This document shows positions 19,101-30,739 of a stretch of 64,000 bases of DNA, piece after piece. The stretch is taken from the NCBI GenBank assembly GCA_963707665.1, contig CAVPQU010000020.1, positions 1-64,000 of the forward strand, in the 5' to 3' direction. A program made the position numbers and the translations under genes. The stretch is from DATJCV01 sp963707665 (GTDB lineage Bacteria > Pseudomonadota > Gammaproteobacteria > Burkholderiales > Burkholderiaceae_D). Within the stretch, counting starts at the first letter, position 1, and each line of letters opens with the position of its first letter. The notes under the pieces were generated by a model. It made no database searches. It was not told where the DNA came from and worked only from the letters and a program-made list of their open reading frames with translations.

Positions 19101-20003
19101 ATGTGGTTCAAAAACCTGCAGATTTACCGTCTTCCCGCCCCCTGGGCGATGTCCCCTGATCAACTCGAAAGCTGCCTGGCGCCGCATGCCTTCGCGCCGT
19201 GCAACAGCGGCGACATGCAAAGCCTGGGGTGGAGTTCGCCGCGCGAAAATGAGCAGCTGGTGCATACCGTCAACCGCCAGATGCTGCTCATGCTCGGCAC
19301 CGAAAAGAAGCTGTTGCCGGCTTCCGTCATCAACCAGGTCTGCAAGGCGCGCGCCGCCGAGATCGAAGAGCAGCAAGGCTTCAAGCCGGGCCGCAAGCAG
19401 ATGAAGGAGCTCAAGGAACAGGTCGCCGAAGAATTGTTGCCGCGCGCGTTTTCGATCCGGCGCGACACCCGGGTCTGGATCGATCCGGTCCATGGCTGGC
19501 TGGTGGTGGACAGCTCCAGCCCGGCGAAAGCGGATGAAATCCTGAAACTCTTGCTGAAAGCGGTCGATCCCCTGCCGGTCACCAACCTGCGGGTCGCGCG
19601 TTCGCCGCAGGCGGCCATGACCGACTGGCTGGCCGCGGATGAAGCGCCGCGCGGATTCAGCATCGACCAGGACACCGAACTGCGCGCCTCCGGCGACAGC
19701 AAGGCCACGGTGCGCTATGCCAGGCAGGCGCCGGAAGCCGATGACCTGCGGCGCCACATCGCGGCCGGCAAGCAATGCACGCGGCTGGCGCTGACCTGGA
19801 ATGACCGCATTTCCTTCGTGCTGACGGAATCGCTGGCCTTGAAGCGCATCGCACCGCTCGACGTGCTCAAGGAAAACGCCGACAGCGTGGCGGCCGGCGC
19901 CGATGAGCGTTTCGATGGCGACATGCAGTTGATGACCGGCGAATTGAGCCAGATGCTGGACGCGCTGGTGCAGGCGCTGGGCGGAGAAGCCGCCCCGACT
20001 TGA
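19101..20003 (+). CDS. rdgC: Recombination-associated protein RdgC
   Basis: This 300-residue DNA-binding protein forms a ring around duplex DNA and modulates RecA in other bacteria. MWFKNLQIYRLPAPW and LGWSSPRENEQLVHTVNRQ at the N-terminus, then KSKASSxx-like KPGRKQMKELKEQV and FDGDMQLMTGELSQML at the C-terminus are diagnostic. Length matches the family (about 300). The start at 19101 gives the conserved MWFKN beginning. It lies 250 bp after dinB in the same direction. Confidence 0.95.
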   Translation: MWFKNLQIYRLPAPWAMSPDQLESCLAPHAFAPCNSGDMQSLGWSSPRENEQLVHTVNRQMLLMLGTEKKLLPASVINQVCKARAAEIEEQQGFKPGRKQMKELKEQVAEELLPRAFSIRRDTRVWIDPVHGWLVVDSSSPAKADEILKLLLKAVDPLPVTNLRVARSPQAAMTDWLAADEAPRGFSIDQDTELRASGDSKATVRYARQAPEADDLRRHIAAGKQCTRLALTWNDRISFVLTESLALKRIAPLDVLKENADSVAAGADERFDGDMQLMTGELSQMLDALVQALGGEAAPT

Positions 20004-20187
20004 GCCGGACCGAGTCGCGCCGCTTGCACTGTTGGATTGAACTTTCAACAAGCATGCCCCTCCATTAGAGACTCCCGCGACGTTCTGTTTGCTTGTGGAA
20101 TCTTTTAGCGAACAGCAGCGCGGCGGGCCGCCCGGCCTCGGCGTCCGATCGTGGCCGGCGGGTCATCCATCTCAAAAGGAGCGAACA

Positions 20188-20529
20188 ATGACACTACGCG
20201 AAATGATCGGCGCCTCGGCGCTGGCCTTGCTGGCAAGCACTGCCTACGCTCAAAATCAGGACAGCAGTTCATCCACCATGACGAATCCGGGTCAGGCGCA
20301 AACGGCGCCGCCTGCCAGCGCCACCATGCCGGCACCGGCGACCACTTCCAACGATCCCTACGTGAAAAAGCGGATGGAAGACAAGGCCGCCAAGAAGCAA
20401 TACAAGGCCGAGAAAAAGGCTGCCAAATCCGACTATAAACAGGAGAAAAAGCAAGCCAAGGCCAAGCTCAAGCAAGACCTGTCGGCCCAGCCGGCGCCGT
20501 CCGGCGAAACGGATCAACCGGGCAAATAG
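20188..20529 (+). CDS. Small secreted Lys-rich protein
   Basis: This 113-residue protein begins with a Sec signal peptide (MIGASALALLASTAYAQ, cleavage likely after AYA). The mature part is low-complexity: a Ser/Thr/Ala/Pro segment, then charged repeats based on K-x2-KK (KKQYKAEKKAAKSDYKQEKK). Such periplasmic Lys/Ala-rich proteins are common in Burkholderiales and have no assigned function. AAAAGGAGCGAACA gives a good ribosome site before the ATG at 20188. Confidence 0.7.
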   Translation: MTLREMIGASALALLASTAYAQNQDSSSSTMTNPGQAQTAPPASATMPAPATTSNDPYVKKRMEDKAAKKQYKAEKKAAKSDYKQEKKQAKAKLKQDLSAQPAPSGETDQPGK

Positions 20530-20603
20530 AGCCTGGCCCCGGCCACCGCAGGCACCGGCCAATAAACGGCGCTTGCGGTCCGGCCACCGGGTGGCACTAC
20601 GCT

Positions 20604-21074
20604 TCACTGCCAGCGTTCGATTTCAGCCAGCACGGCCTTCAGCATCTGATTGACATCCGCTTGCGCCATCGCCGGACCGGCGATGGGCGGCACAAAGAAA
20701 TCCGGTTGCATGCTGGCGCGATAGCGGATGCGGGTGCCATCGCAGTGGTTTTCGCGGGCGGGCGCCAAACTCCAGCGCGCCGTATAGCGCTGCATGTTGC
20801 CCGAGATGCGGCTGACGTCGATCGCTGAAAACGGCTGCTCGGTGACGCGCAACACCATGTGGATTTCCCGCCGGACGAACAGGAACCCGCCGCTGCCATA
20901 TTGTTCCACCACAACTTCGTGGGCGTGGCGCGACAGTACCGTGGACGAGATCAGGTTCGGCACGAATTCGGCCAGGCGGTCGTAGTCGGTCAGCACCTGC
21001 CATACCCGCCGCGGCGTGGCGCAGGCAAATCCTTCGGCGTCGACTTCAATTCCCTCGTCGTGATCGGCAGGCAT
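20604..21074 (-). CDS. SRPBCC (START-like) family protein
   Basis: This 156-residue single-domain protein has CATPRRVWQVLTDYDRLAEF and VPNLISSTVLSR at its start, the opening of the polyketide cyclase/START-like fold, which forms a cavity for hydrophobic ligands. Its ligand is unknown. The start at 21074 gives MPADHDEG; the longer frame upstream is rich in Arg and Cys and not protein-like. Confidence 0.8.
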   Translation of the reverse strand: MPADHDEGIEVDAEGFACATPRRVWQVLTDYDRLAEFVPNLISSTVLSRHAHEVVVEQYGSGGFLFVRREIHMVLRVTEQPFSAIDVSRISGNMQRYTARWSLAPARENHCDGTRIRYRASMQPDFFVPPIAGPAMAQADVNQMLKAVLAEIERWQ

Positions 21075-21625
21075 GCATCTTCTCCACCAGGCGGTCCGCG
21101 CGGCATCCACCCTGTGTGGCGGACCGATACGAGCCGCAACTGAGCAATGGCGCCGGGCTTGCAAGATCACAGGCAGCCGACACCACACGCTATCCATGGC
21201 GGTTTGCCTCGCACCGCCTAGCCGCGTCGGATACTCGGCATGCCATGGGTCAATATCGGATACAAACGGGACGTTTTTCAAACATACTCCACGTCTTCCA
21301 GAAGTGCCAGCGATGCAGTGACAATCTTTGCGAGATGCTTGAGGCGATGGCTGTCGTACGCCGATCATTCGGGCTCGGTCGCAGCAGATTGTCGAACAGG
21401 TTTGTGCACTCTCAAAAGCGATTTAATCCAGCAAAAAACACCATCCCAAATCGGCGGCTCGATGCTGGCCGGTCCGCAAACAATACGCAGCGCGCTTGAT
21501 TTACATTCAAGAAAACCGGATTGAATTTGCGCCTGCCATAGTCCAACGCAAACAGGTGTCGTCGTCGTTTATGTCATGTCGCCGCTGCCATCTGGCTGCT
21601 GTTTTGACATGGCAAGGAGATTGGC
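21075..21625. other. 551-bp divergent intergenic region
   Basis: This long gap separates the SRPBCC gene from the DUF3311/symporter pair. It contains the paired-decamer element at 21228-21290 and otherwise lower-GC sequence with short, unconvincing open frames. No terminator or RNA gene was recognised. Confidence 0.5.
21228..21290 (+). repeat. Paired-decamer element, copy 5
   Basis: CGGATACTCG (21228-21237) and AACATACTCC (21281-21290) start exactly 53 bp apart. The inner blocks CAATATCGG and ACAAACGGGACGTTTTTC align with those of other copies. It sits between divergently transcribed genes. Confidence 0.7.
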
Positions 21626-21805
21626 ATGTGGACCTTGCTGTTGCTGCCGTTCATCGGCTTGTTGTGGCTGCCGTTCTATAACCACGAGTTGCCGTCCCTG
21701 TTTGGCTTTCCCTTCTTCTACTGGTACCAGCTGGCGTGGGTGCCGATCACTTCGCTGCTGATCTGGATCGTATATCGCCACGGCAAACGTCGGGGAGTCG
21801 AATGA
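21626..21805 (+). CDS. DUF3311 small membrane protein
   Basis: This 59-residue protein has two membrane helices (LLLLPFIGLLWLPFYN and the stretch ending LIWIVYRHGKR). DUF3311 proteins are usually encoded directly before a sodium:solute symporter, as here, where its stop overlaps the next start in ATGA. It is probably an accessory subunit of that permease. AAGGAGA lies seven bases before the ATG. Confidence 0.85.
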   Translation: MWTLLLLPFIGLLWLPFYNHELPSLFGFPFFYWYQLAWVPITSLLIWIVYRHGKRRGVE

Positions 21806-23318
21806 TGACCACTCAAATCAACTGGATTGCGCTGGGCGTCTTCGTCTTCTTCTTCGCGCTGGTGACGGTGATGGGCTTTGCCGCCTCGCGCTGGCAACGG
21901 GGCGGCACCGCACAAGGGCGCGCACCTGGACGAATGGGGCCTGGGCGGCCGCAATTTCGGCACCTGGATCACCTGGTTCCTGGTCGGCGGCGATTTCTAT
22001 ACCGCGTACACCGTGATCGCGGTGCCGGCGCTGGTCTACGCGGTCGGCGCCTATGGCTTCTTCGCGTTGCCGTACACGATCATCGTCTATCCGATCGTGT
22101 TCATGATCATGCCGAAACTGTGGCATGCGGCGCATCGGGCCGGGCACGTGACGGCCGGCGACGTGGTGTATGGCCGCTATGGTTCGCGCACCGCTGGAAT
22201 TCGCGGTCGCGCTGACCGGCGTGTTCGCGACCATGCCGTACATCGCGCTGCAGCTGGTCGGCATGGAAGTGGTGATCAAGGCGCTCGGCCTGACGGGCGA
22301 GCTGCCGCTGGCGGCGGCGTTCGTGATCCTGGCGCTGTACACCTATTCGGCCGGGCTGCGGGCGCCGGCGCTGATCGCCTTCGTCAAGGACCTGATGATC
22401 TACATCGTGGTGCTGGTGGCGGTGGTGCTGGTGCCGCTGAAGCTGGGCGGCTATGGCGCGGTGTTCGCATCGGCGAATGAAGCGTTCGCCGCCAAGGGCG
22501 GCGCCACCGGGCTCTACCTGCAGCCGCAGCAGATCCTGCCGTTCGCCACCCTGGCGCTCGGTTCGGCACTGGCCGCGTTCATGTATCCGCATACGCTGAC
22601 CGGCATCTTTGCCGCCAAAAGCGCCGATACGATCCGCAAGAACGCGGTGTTCCTGCCGGCCTACACCGTGCTGCTGGGCTTGATCGCGCTGCTCGGCTTC
22701 ATGGGCTATGCCGCCAAGGTCGACATCAAGAACAACAACGACGTGGTGCCGGCGCTGTTCAATGCGCTGTTCCCGAGCTGGTTCAGCGGCTTCGCGTTTG
22801 CCGCGATCGCGATCGGCGCGCTGGTGCCGGCGGCGGTCATGTCGATCGGCGCTTCCAACCTGTTTACGCGCAACTTCTGGAAGCCTTACGTGAATCCGGC
22901 AATCACCCCGGCCGGCGAACAGAAGGTGGCCAAGATCGTCTCGCTGGTGGTCAAGCTCGGCGCCCTGGTCTTCATCCTGTTCTTGCCGACTCAGTACGCC
23001 ATCAACCTGCAATTGCTCGGCGGCGTGTGGATCCTGCAAACCTTCCCGGCGGTGGTGTTCGGCCTGTTCTTCCACTGGTTCCGGGCCCCGGCCTTGCTGG
23101 CCGGCTGGGCCGTCGGCATGGCCAGCGGCAGCTGGCTGGCCTTTACCGATGGCATCAAACCGGTGCACACGCTAGTGCTCGGCGGCGCCAGCTATACGAT
23201 GTATACCGGCTTGCTGGCACTGGTGCTGAACGTCGCAGTGGCCGTGGTGCTGCAACTGGTGCTGGGCGAGCGCGGGACGCAAAGGCCAGTGCCGCTGGCC
23301 GACGAAGCGGTGCGCTGA
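21802..23318 (+). pseudogene. Sodium:solute symporter (MctP-like monocarboxylate permease), two frameshifts
   Basis: The repaired protein has about 504 residues with 13 or so membrane helices. DEWGLGGRNFGTWITWFLVG, TAYTVIAVPALVYAVGA and the later AAVMSIGASNLFTRNFW match the SSS family, and the DUF3311 partner points to the MctP branch that carries lactate, pyruvate or other monocarboxylates. The frame breaks twice, by one base each time, at about 21907 and 22190. Removing one A at each place restores GG-HKGAHLDEWG and GRYGSR-PLEFAVAL. It overlaps DUF3311 by 4 bp, so coupled translation is likely. Confidence 0.8.
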
Positions 23319-23595
23319 GGCCCTGCCGCGGCCGTACCGGCTGCGCTTTCTTTCGTAGAGCGCCAGGCGTCTCTTTCCCGGATGCCTGACGCAGCGGCAG
23401 CCAGTCCGATGGCCTCGATGCAGCGCGGCAAAAGCAGATGCTAGCTGCCTGCGCCGGGAACACAATCCGCCCGCTTCAAATCCAAATCAAAAGTTGCTTG
23501 TTGTATTTCACCGATGTTTGACACGAATGCCGCCGTGCTGTGCACGAATGCCGGGATTAAACATAGCCGGGCGGCCGATTCGAATAGGAGCCGTG

Positions 23596-24315
<720 letters not shown>

Positions 24316-24319
<4 letters not shown>

Positions 24320-25302
24320 ATCCGTTCGCCTACCGCCGCCCGGCGAATGTCGACGAGGCGCTGCGCCTGGCGCAGGAACCGGGCGCGATGTTCATCGGCG
24401 GCGGCACCAATCTGCTCGACCTCGTCAAGGGCGGCGTCGCCGTGCCGCAAAGCCTGATCGACGTCAGCCGGCTGCCGCTGGCCGAGATCGTCGAACTGCC
24501 CGACGGCGGCGTGCGCATCGGTGCCCTGGCGCGCAACAGCGATACCGCCAACCATACGCTGATCCGCACGCGCTATCCCTTGCTGTCGCAGGCCTTGCTG
24601 GCGGGCGCCTCGCCGCAGCTGCGCAACATGGCCACGGTCGGCGGCAATCTGCTGCAACGCACGCGCTGCTATTATTTTTACGATACGGGATTCGACCGCT
24701 GCAACAAGCGCCTGCCCGGTTCCGGCTGCGCCGCGCGCGACGGCTATAACCGCATCCATGCGGTGCTCGGCGCCAGCGACGCCTGCATCGCCACCAATCC
24801 GTCCGACATGAATGTGGCGCTGGCGGCGCTGGGTGCCGTGGTGCGCGTGCGCGGCGCCGGCGGCGAGCGGGCGATCGCGATCGGCGACTTCCACCGGCTG
24901 CCGGGCGATGCGCCGCAGCGCGATACCACCCTGGAGCGCGGCGAGCTGATTACGGCCGTCGATCTGCCGCGCTCGCCGTTTGCCGAGCATGCGTATTACC
25001 TGAAGGTGCGCGATCGCGCCAGCTATGCCTTCGCGCTGGTATCGGTGGCGGCGGCGCTCGATCTGCGTGACGGCGTGGTGCGCAATGCCGCGCTGGCGCT
25101 GGGCGGCGTCGCGCACAAGCCGTGGCGCCTGCCGCAGGCCGAAGCCGCACTGGTGGGGCAGCCGCTGGCGCCGCCGGCGATGCAGGCCGCCGCCGACGCG
25201 CTGCTGCAGGGCGCGCGGCCTTACCAGCACAACGGCTTCAAGGTGAACCTGGCGCGGCGCGCCATCGTACGTGCGCTCGGCATGGCGGGAGGAATCGCAT
25301 GA
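24316..25302 (+). CDS. paoB: Aldehyde dehydrogenase FAD subunit PaoB
   Basis: This 328-residue FAD-binding subunit contains AMFIGGGTNLLDLVK near residue 25 and ATVGGNLLQRTRC near 113, the two FAD contacts of the CO-dehydrogenase flavoprotein fold. RCYYFYDTGFDRCNKRLPGSGC holds the Cys residues which in E. coli PaoB bind an extra 4Fe-4S cluster, so it belongs to the PaoB/YagS branch and not to ordinary xanthine dehydrogenase. It overlaps both neighbours by 4 bp. Confidence 0.88.
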
Positions 25303-27506
25303 AAAGCGTCGGCGCGCCGCTGGACCGCATCGACGGCCCCTTGAAGGTCTGCGGCGCCGCGCGCTACAGCGCCGAATTCGCGCTGCCGCGCATGGCGCAT
25401 GCGGTGCTGGTGCAAAGCACGGTGCCGAACGGACGGATCGCGCGGCTCGACACCGGGGCGGCGGAACGCTCGCCCGGCGTCGTCGCCGTGCTCACGCACA
25501 AGAACGCCATGCGGCTGCCGCAAGGCGGCAAGGGGGCGGAGCAGCCGCCGCAGGGGCGCGTGTTGTCGCTGCTGCAGGACGACCAGGTGCATTACAACGG
25601 CCAGCCGGTGGCCGTGGTGGTGGCCGATACGCTGGAGCAGGCGCTGGGCGCTGCGGCCATGGTCCGCGTCGAGTATCAGCGCACTGCCGCCGCGCTCGAT
25701 TTCGACGCCGCCAAGCCGCGCGCCTATTCGCCGGGCAAGGTGCTGGACATGGATGCCGATTCGCGCCATGGCGATCTGCAGGCCGGCCTGGCGCAGGCGG
25801 CGGTGCGCAAGACGCTGACCTATACGACGCCGATGCAGCATCATAATCCGATGGAGCCGCACGCCACGCTCGCCGCCTGGGACGGCAGCCGGCTGACCTT
25901 GCACGATTCGACGCAGCATGTGGCCGGCGTGCAAAAAACACTCGCCGAAATCTTCGGGATTCCCCAGGACCACGTGCGCGTGCTCTGCCCTTATGTGGGC
26001 GGCGGCTTCGGCGGCAAGGGCTCGGCCTGGTCGCATGTGGCGCTGGCCGCGCTGGCGGCGCGCCAGTGCGGCCAGCCGGTGCGGCTGGTGCTGCAGCGGC
26101 CGCAGCTGTTCGGCCCGGTGGGTGGCCGGCCGCGCACCGAACAGACGGTGACGCTCGGCTGCACGCCCGACGGTCGCTTCACGGCGGTGGAGCACAGGGT
26201 CATATCCAATACCTCGGTCATCGAGGACTGGACCGAATCGTCGGCGATGGTCACGCGCATGCTGTATGCCTGCCCGAATATCGCCACCTCGCATCGGCTG
26301 GTCAAGCTGAATGTCGGCACGCCGACTTTCCAGCGCGCGCCGGGCGAGGCCACCGGCAGTTTCGCGCTGGAGAGCGCGCTGGACGAACTCGCCTATGAAA
26401 CCGGCATCGACCCGATTGCGCTGCGCCTGCGCAATTACGCCGAACGCGACCCCGAGCGCGACCTGCCGTTTTCCAGCAAGGCGCTGCGCGAGTGTTATCG
26501 CGTCGGCGCCGAGCGCTTCGGCTGGCAGCGGCGCACTCCGCAGCCGCGCTCGATGCAGCAGGGGCAATGGCTGATCGGCATGGGCATGGCCAGCGCGACC
26601 CGCCCGGCCAAGCGCAGCCCGGCAGCGGCGCGCGTGCGCTTGCTGGCGGACGGCCAGGCGCTGGTGCAGTCGAGCACCGAGGACCTGGGCACCGGCACCT
26701 ACACGGTCATGACGCAGATCGCCGCCGACGCGCTCGGCTATGCGCCCGCACAAATCCGCTTCGAGCTGGGCGATACCGATCTGCCGGAAGCGCCGATCGC
26801 CGCCGGCTCGATGACGGTGGAAAGCGTGGGCGCGGCGATCCACGAGGCCTGCCTGGACGTGCGCCGGCGCCTGATCGAACTGGCGCGCGCCGATGCGCGC
26901 TCGCCGCTGGCGGGCGCGGCCGCCGACGGCATCGTGATCGACCACGGCTGGCTGCGGCTGGCATCGGACCGCGAGCGCGGCGAGCCGGCCGCCGCGCTGC
27001 TCGCGCGCCACGGCGGTGCGCTCGAAGCGCGCGTCGACAGCAAGCCCGGCGGCGAAGTCGGGCAATACTCGATGCACACCTTCGGCGCGGTCTTTGCCGA
27101 AGTGCACGTCGACCGCGATCTCGGCGTGATCCGCGTGCCGCGCGTGGTCGGCGCCTACGGCGTCGGCCAACTGATCAACGCCAAAACCGCGCACAGCCAG
27201 CTGATGGGCGGCATCGTATGGGGCATCAGCCTGGCGCTGTTCGAGGAATCCGTGCTCGATCCGCACACCGGGCGTTTCGTCAACGCCAACCTGGCGGAAT
27301 ACCACGTGCCGGTGAACGCCGATATCGGCACCATCGACATCACGGTGGTGCCCGAACAGGATGCGCAGGTGAACGCGCTCGGCGCCAAGGGCATCGGCGA
27401 AGTGTCCACCACCGGCGTCGCCGCCGCCATCGCGAATGCGGTGTATCACGCCACCGGACGCCGCGTGCGCGACCTGCCGATCACGCTCGACAAGCTCCTG
27501 GCTTGA
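25299..27506 (+). CDS. paoC: Aldehyde dehydrogenase molybdenum-cofactor subunit PaoC
   Basis: This 735-residue catalytic subunit has VGGGFGGKGSAW near residue 233 and QRAPGEATGSFALES near 346, which contact the molybdenum cofactor. GAKGIGEVSTTG near residue 695 holds the conserved catalytic Glu. Enzymes of this type (E. coli PaoABC) use a cytosine-dinucleotide molybdopterin and oxidise aromatic and other aldehydes in the periplasm. Its maturation factor (PaoD-like) is not in the window. ATGA overlap with paoB shows one operon. Confidence 0.9.
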   Translation: MKSVGAPLDRIDGPLKVCGAARYSAEFALPRMAHAVLVQSTVPNGRIARLDTGAAERSPGVVAVLTHKNAMRLPQGGKGAEQPPQGRVLSLLQDDQVHYNGQPVAVVVADTLEQALGAAAMVRVEYQRTAAALDFDAAKPRAYSPGKVLDMDADSRHGDLQAGLAQAAVRKTLTYTTPMQHHNPMEPHATLAAWDGSRLTLHDSTQHVAGVQKTLAEIFGIPQDHVRVLCPYVGGGFGGKGSAWSHVALAALAARQCGQPVRLVLQRPQLFGPVGGRPRTEQTVTLGCTPDGRFTAVEHRVISNTSVIEDWTESSAMVTRMLYACPNIATSHRLVKLNVGTPTFQRAPGEATGSFALESALDELAYETGIDPIALRLRNYAERDPERDLPFSSKALRECYRVGAERFGWQRRTPQPRSMQQGQWLIGMGMASATRPAKRSPAAARVRLLADGQALVQSSTEDLGTGTYTVMTQIAADALGYAPAQIRFELGDTDLPEAPIAAGSMTVESVGAAIHEACLDVRRRLIELARADARSPLAGAAADGIVIDHGWLRLASDRERGEPAAALLARHGGALEARVDSKPGGEVGQYSMHTFGAVFAEVHVDRDLGVIRVPRVVGAYGVGQLINAKTAHSQLMGGIVWGISLALFEESVLDPHTGRFVNANLAEYHVPVNADIGTIDITVVPEQDAQVNALGAKGIGEVSTTGVAAAIANAVYHATGRRVRDLPITLDKLLA

Positions 27507-27677
27507 GCCGGCAGCATCAGCCGGGACTGCGCGATTGACGTCGAGCCGGTGTCTGGCATAGGCTCACGAAGCGCTTCCCGCCTTTGTGTCGTCGCGCTGT
27601 TGCGCGACTGCCTGCCAGTCCGCGAGCCGATGTGCCATGGTAGCGTAGCGCCAAATAATATTATTCAGGAGACCGCC

Positions 27678-28205
27678 ATGAAAACCCTCGTCGATCAGCT
27701 TGCCCAATACGCCGCCTACCATCGGGACCGGCGCAACATCGCCACCCACCTGGTCGGGATTCCGATGATCGTGTTTGCGATCACGGTGCTGCTGTCGCGC
27801 CCGGCCTTCGAACTGGGCGGCATCGTGCTGACGCCGGCGACGCTGGCGGTGGTGGTGACCGTGCTCTATTACTTCCGGCTGGATCTGCGCTACGGCGCCG
27901 TGATGGCGATTCTGATGGGGCTGGCCTTGTGGGGCGCACAGGCGGTGGCGGCCGCGCCGACCGCGACCTGGCTTTACGCCGGCATCGGCTTGTTCGTGCT
28001 CGGCTGGATCCTGCAATTCATCGGCCACGCCTGGGAAGGCAAGAAGCCGGCCTTCGTCGACGACCTGATCGGCCTGATCATCGGGCCGCTGTTCGTGGTG
28101 GCCGAAGTCGGCTTCCTGCTCGGCCTCGGCAACGCGGTGCGCGCGGAGATCGAGCGCCGCGTGGGGCCGACGCACGGCCAACGCACGGCGTCGATGGGCG
28201 GGTAA
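27678..28205 (+). CDS. Mpo1-like 2-hydroxy fatty acid dioxygenase family protein (DUF962)
   Basis: This 175-residue membrane protein has four helices. YAAYHRDRRNIATHLVGIP at the N-terminus and LQFIGHAWEGKKPAFVDD later contain the conserved His residues of the DUF962 family. Yeast Mpo1 of this family is an iron-dependent dioxygenase that shortens 2-hydroxy fatty acids; the bacterial role is untested here. CAGGAGACCGCC precedes the ATG at 27678. Confidence 0.85.
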   Translation: MKTLVDQLAQYAAYHRDRRNIATHLVGIPMIVFAITVLLSRPAFELGGIVLTPATLAVVVTVLYYFRLDLRYGAVMAILMGLALWGAQAVAAAPTATWLYAGIGLFVLGWILQFIGHAWEGKKPAFVDDLIGLIIGPLFVVAEVGFLLGLGNAVRAEIERRVGPTHGQRTASMGG

Positions 28206-28264
28206 TAAACGCACTGTTGAACGGCGCCCGAACTCACGCCGCACCTGCCGCCTGAGCTCGGGCG

Positions 28265-28327
28265 CATATACTCCTGATACTTGCACCTAATTCCAGACTT
28301 AAAATAACAGATTTGGCAACATACCCC
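28265..28327 (+). repeat. Paired-decamer element, copy 6
   Basis: CATATACTCC (28265-28274) and AACATACCCC (28318-28327) start 53 bp apart. The first decamer equals that of copy 1. It occupies the 298-bp gap between the DUF962 gene and the dienoyl-CoA reductase gene, where nothing else is recognised. Confidence 0.8.
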
Positions 28328-28503
28328 ATGTCTAAGGGCGTAGCCCATCGCATGCGGCAGCCGTTCCCCCAGCATCCCTTCTGGCACGCCGGTCACAAGG
28401 CATTTTAGAGTATTGCCCAAGGACATTTTCAGCCACTCGGTGATACCCTGCTTTTTTCCATTCCGCGCAGCGCCCACCGTGGCGCCGGCCATGCCCCGAC
28501 CCC

Positions 28504-30557
28504 ATGACCAATCCCCACTATCCGAATCTGCTGGCGCCGCTCGATCTTGGTTTCACCACGCTGAAGAACCGCGTGATCATGGGCTCGATGCATACCGGCC
28601 TGGAAGACCGCTTCTATAACTACCCGAAGCTGGCCGCGTACTTCCGCGAGCGCGCCAGAGGCGGCGCCGGCCTGATCGTCACCGGCGGCATTTCGCCCAA
28701 TCGCAGCGGCTGGCTGCTGCCGTTCGGCGGCACCCTGAACAACGCCTTCGACCTGCGCAACCACCGCCGCCTGACGCGCGCGGTGCACGAGGAAGGCGGC
28801 AAGATCGCGCTGCAGATCCTGCATGCCGGCCGCTACGGCTACCAGCCGCTGGTGGTGTCGGCCTCGGCGCTGAAGTCGCCGATCTCGATGTTCAAGCCGC
28901 GCGCGCTGACCGAGCGCGGCATCCGGCGCACCATCGCCGACTACGTGCGCTGCGCGCGGCTGGCCCAGCGCGCCGGCTACGACGGCATCGAGATCATGGG
29001 CAGCGAAGGCTATCTGCTGAGCCAGTTCCTGTGCCTGCGCACCAACCAGCGCACCGACCGCTGGGGCGGCAGTATCGAAAACCGCATGCGGCTGCCGGTG
29101 GAAATCGTGCGCCGCGTACGGGCCGCGGTTGGTCGCGAACTTCATCATCATGTACCGCCATTCGGTGCTGGACCTGGTCGAGGGCGGCAACAGCTGGGAC
29201 GAAGTGGTGGCGGTAGCGCAGGAACTGGAGCGCGCCGGCGTCAGCATCTTCAACACCGGCGTCGGCTGGCACGAAGCGCGTGTGCCCACCATCGTCACTT
29301 CGGTGCCGCGCGCGGCGTTTGCCAGCCTGGCCGGACGGCTGCGCCAGCAGGTGTCGATCCCGGTGGTGGCATCGAACCGCATCAACATGCCGGATGACGC
29401 CGAAAGCATCCTGGCGCGCGGCGACGCCGACCTGATCTCGATGGCGCGGCCGTTCCTGGCCGATCCCGATTTCGTCAACAAGGCCGCCGCTGGCCGCGCC
29501 GACGAAATCAATACCTGCATCGCCTGCAACCAGGCTTGTCTCGACCATACCTTCGCCAACCAGCGCGCCAGTTGCCTGGTCAATCCGCGCGCCGGCTACG
29601 AGACCGAGCTGGTGTACCGCAAGAGCGTGCAAGCCAAAAAGATCGCCGTGGTCGGCGCTGGGCCGGCGGGGCTGTCGGCGGCCACCGTCGCCGCCCGCCG
29701 CGGCCATGCGGTGACGCTGTTCGAAGCCAGCGGCCGCATCGGCGGCCAGTTCAAGCTGGCAATGAAGATTCCCGGCAAGGAAGAGTTCGCCGAAACCCTG
29801 CGCTATTACGCTCGGCAGCTGGAGCTCACCGGCGTCACGTTGCAGCTCAATACCCGCGTCACGCGCGCCGAATTGCTGGCGCAGGGTTTCGATCACGTCA
29901 TCGTCGCCGCCGGCGTGACGCCGCGCATGCCGCCGATTCCCGGCATCGAGCATCCGAAGGTGCTGTCGTATTTCGACCTGCTGCAAAACGATCCGCCGCT
30001 CGGCGCCCGCGTTGCCATCATCGGCGCCGGCGGTATCGGCTTCGACATCGGCGAATACCTGCTGCACGACCGCCGCAGTGCCGCTGCCGGTGCCGCTGTC
30101 GCATTGGCTGGACGAATGGGGCGTCGACCTGGACGCACGCGAAGCCGGCGCCGGCGGCCTGCGTCCTCCGGTAGCACCAGCGCCGCCGCGGCAAATTTAC
30201 CTGTTGCAGCGCAAGACCACGAAGATGGGCGCCGGCCTCGGCAAGACCTCCGGCTGGGTCCACCGCGCGACCTTGCAGCGCCACGGCGTGCAGATGCTGA
30301 CTGGTGTGGAATACCGCCGAATCGACGACGCCGGCCTGCATATCACGCAAGACGGCAAGGAACGCGTGCTGGAAGTCGATCACATCGTCGTCTGCGCCGG
30401 CCAGGATGCGCTGGCCGGAGCTGATGCCGGCCACAGCCTGGACTCAGCCGACGCCGCCGGCCCGCAATTCCACCTGATCGGCGGCGCCAAGCTGGCGGCC
30501 GAGCTGGATGCCAAGCGCGCGATCCGCGAAGGAGCGGAACTGGCGGCGCGGCTGTGA
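28504..30557 (+). pseudogene. fadH: 2,4-dienoyl-CoA reductase-like FMN/FAD oxidoreductase (FadH type), two frameshifts
   Basis: The repaired protein has about 683 residues (E. coli FadH has 672). The N-terminal TIM barrel has NRVIMGSMHTGLED, HAGRYGY and TDRWGGSIENRMRLP. CIACNQACLDHTF near residue 337 binds a 4Fe-4S cluster, and VVGAGPAGLSAATVAARRG near 382 binds FAD/NADPH. It should reduce dienoyl-CoA intermediates of unsaturated fatty acid oxidation. The frame breaks by one base at about 29138 (before FIIMYRHSVLDL) and about 30077 (before PLPVPLSHWLDEWG); both are repaired by removing one A. Related proteins act on other enones, so the symbol is by resemblance. Confidence 0.82.
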
Positions 30558-30739
30558 CCGGGTGAGTTGTTGCTGATAGGACAGGTTTTGCCAGGCAAAT
30601 CGGCCGGGAGTGGCCGCGCGATGGTTTCGGTGCAAGTTTGAAAATGCCGAACAGGACGTGAAATTGGCCCAAGCTCCGCGCAAGGTGCGGCGCGCTGGCG
30701 GTGTTACCATCGCCCCACCCTTGTCTCGAGTCCCTCGCC

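Noticed and set aside
21802..22200. Programmed ribosomal frameshifting in the symporter gene
   Set aside because: No slippery heptamer and no conserved stimulatory hairpin was seen, and similar breaks occur in six unrelated genes.
25221..27449. 742-codon open frame on the minus strand opposite paoC
   Set aside because: It is the mirror of a well-conserved gene in high-GC DNA; the Arg/Ala/His-rich product has no recognisable motif.
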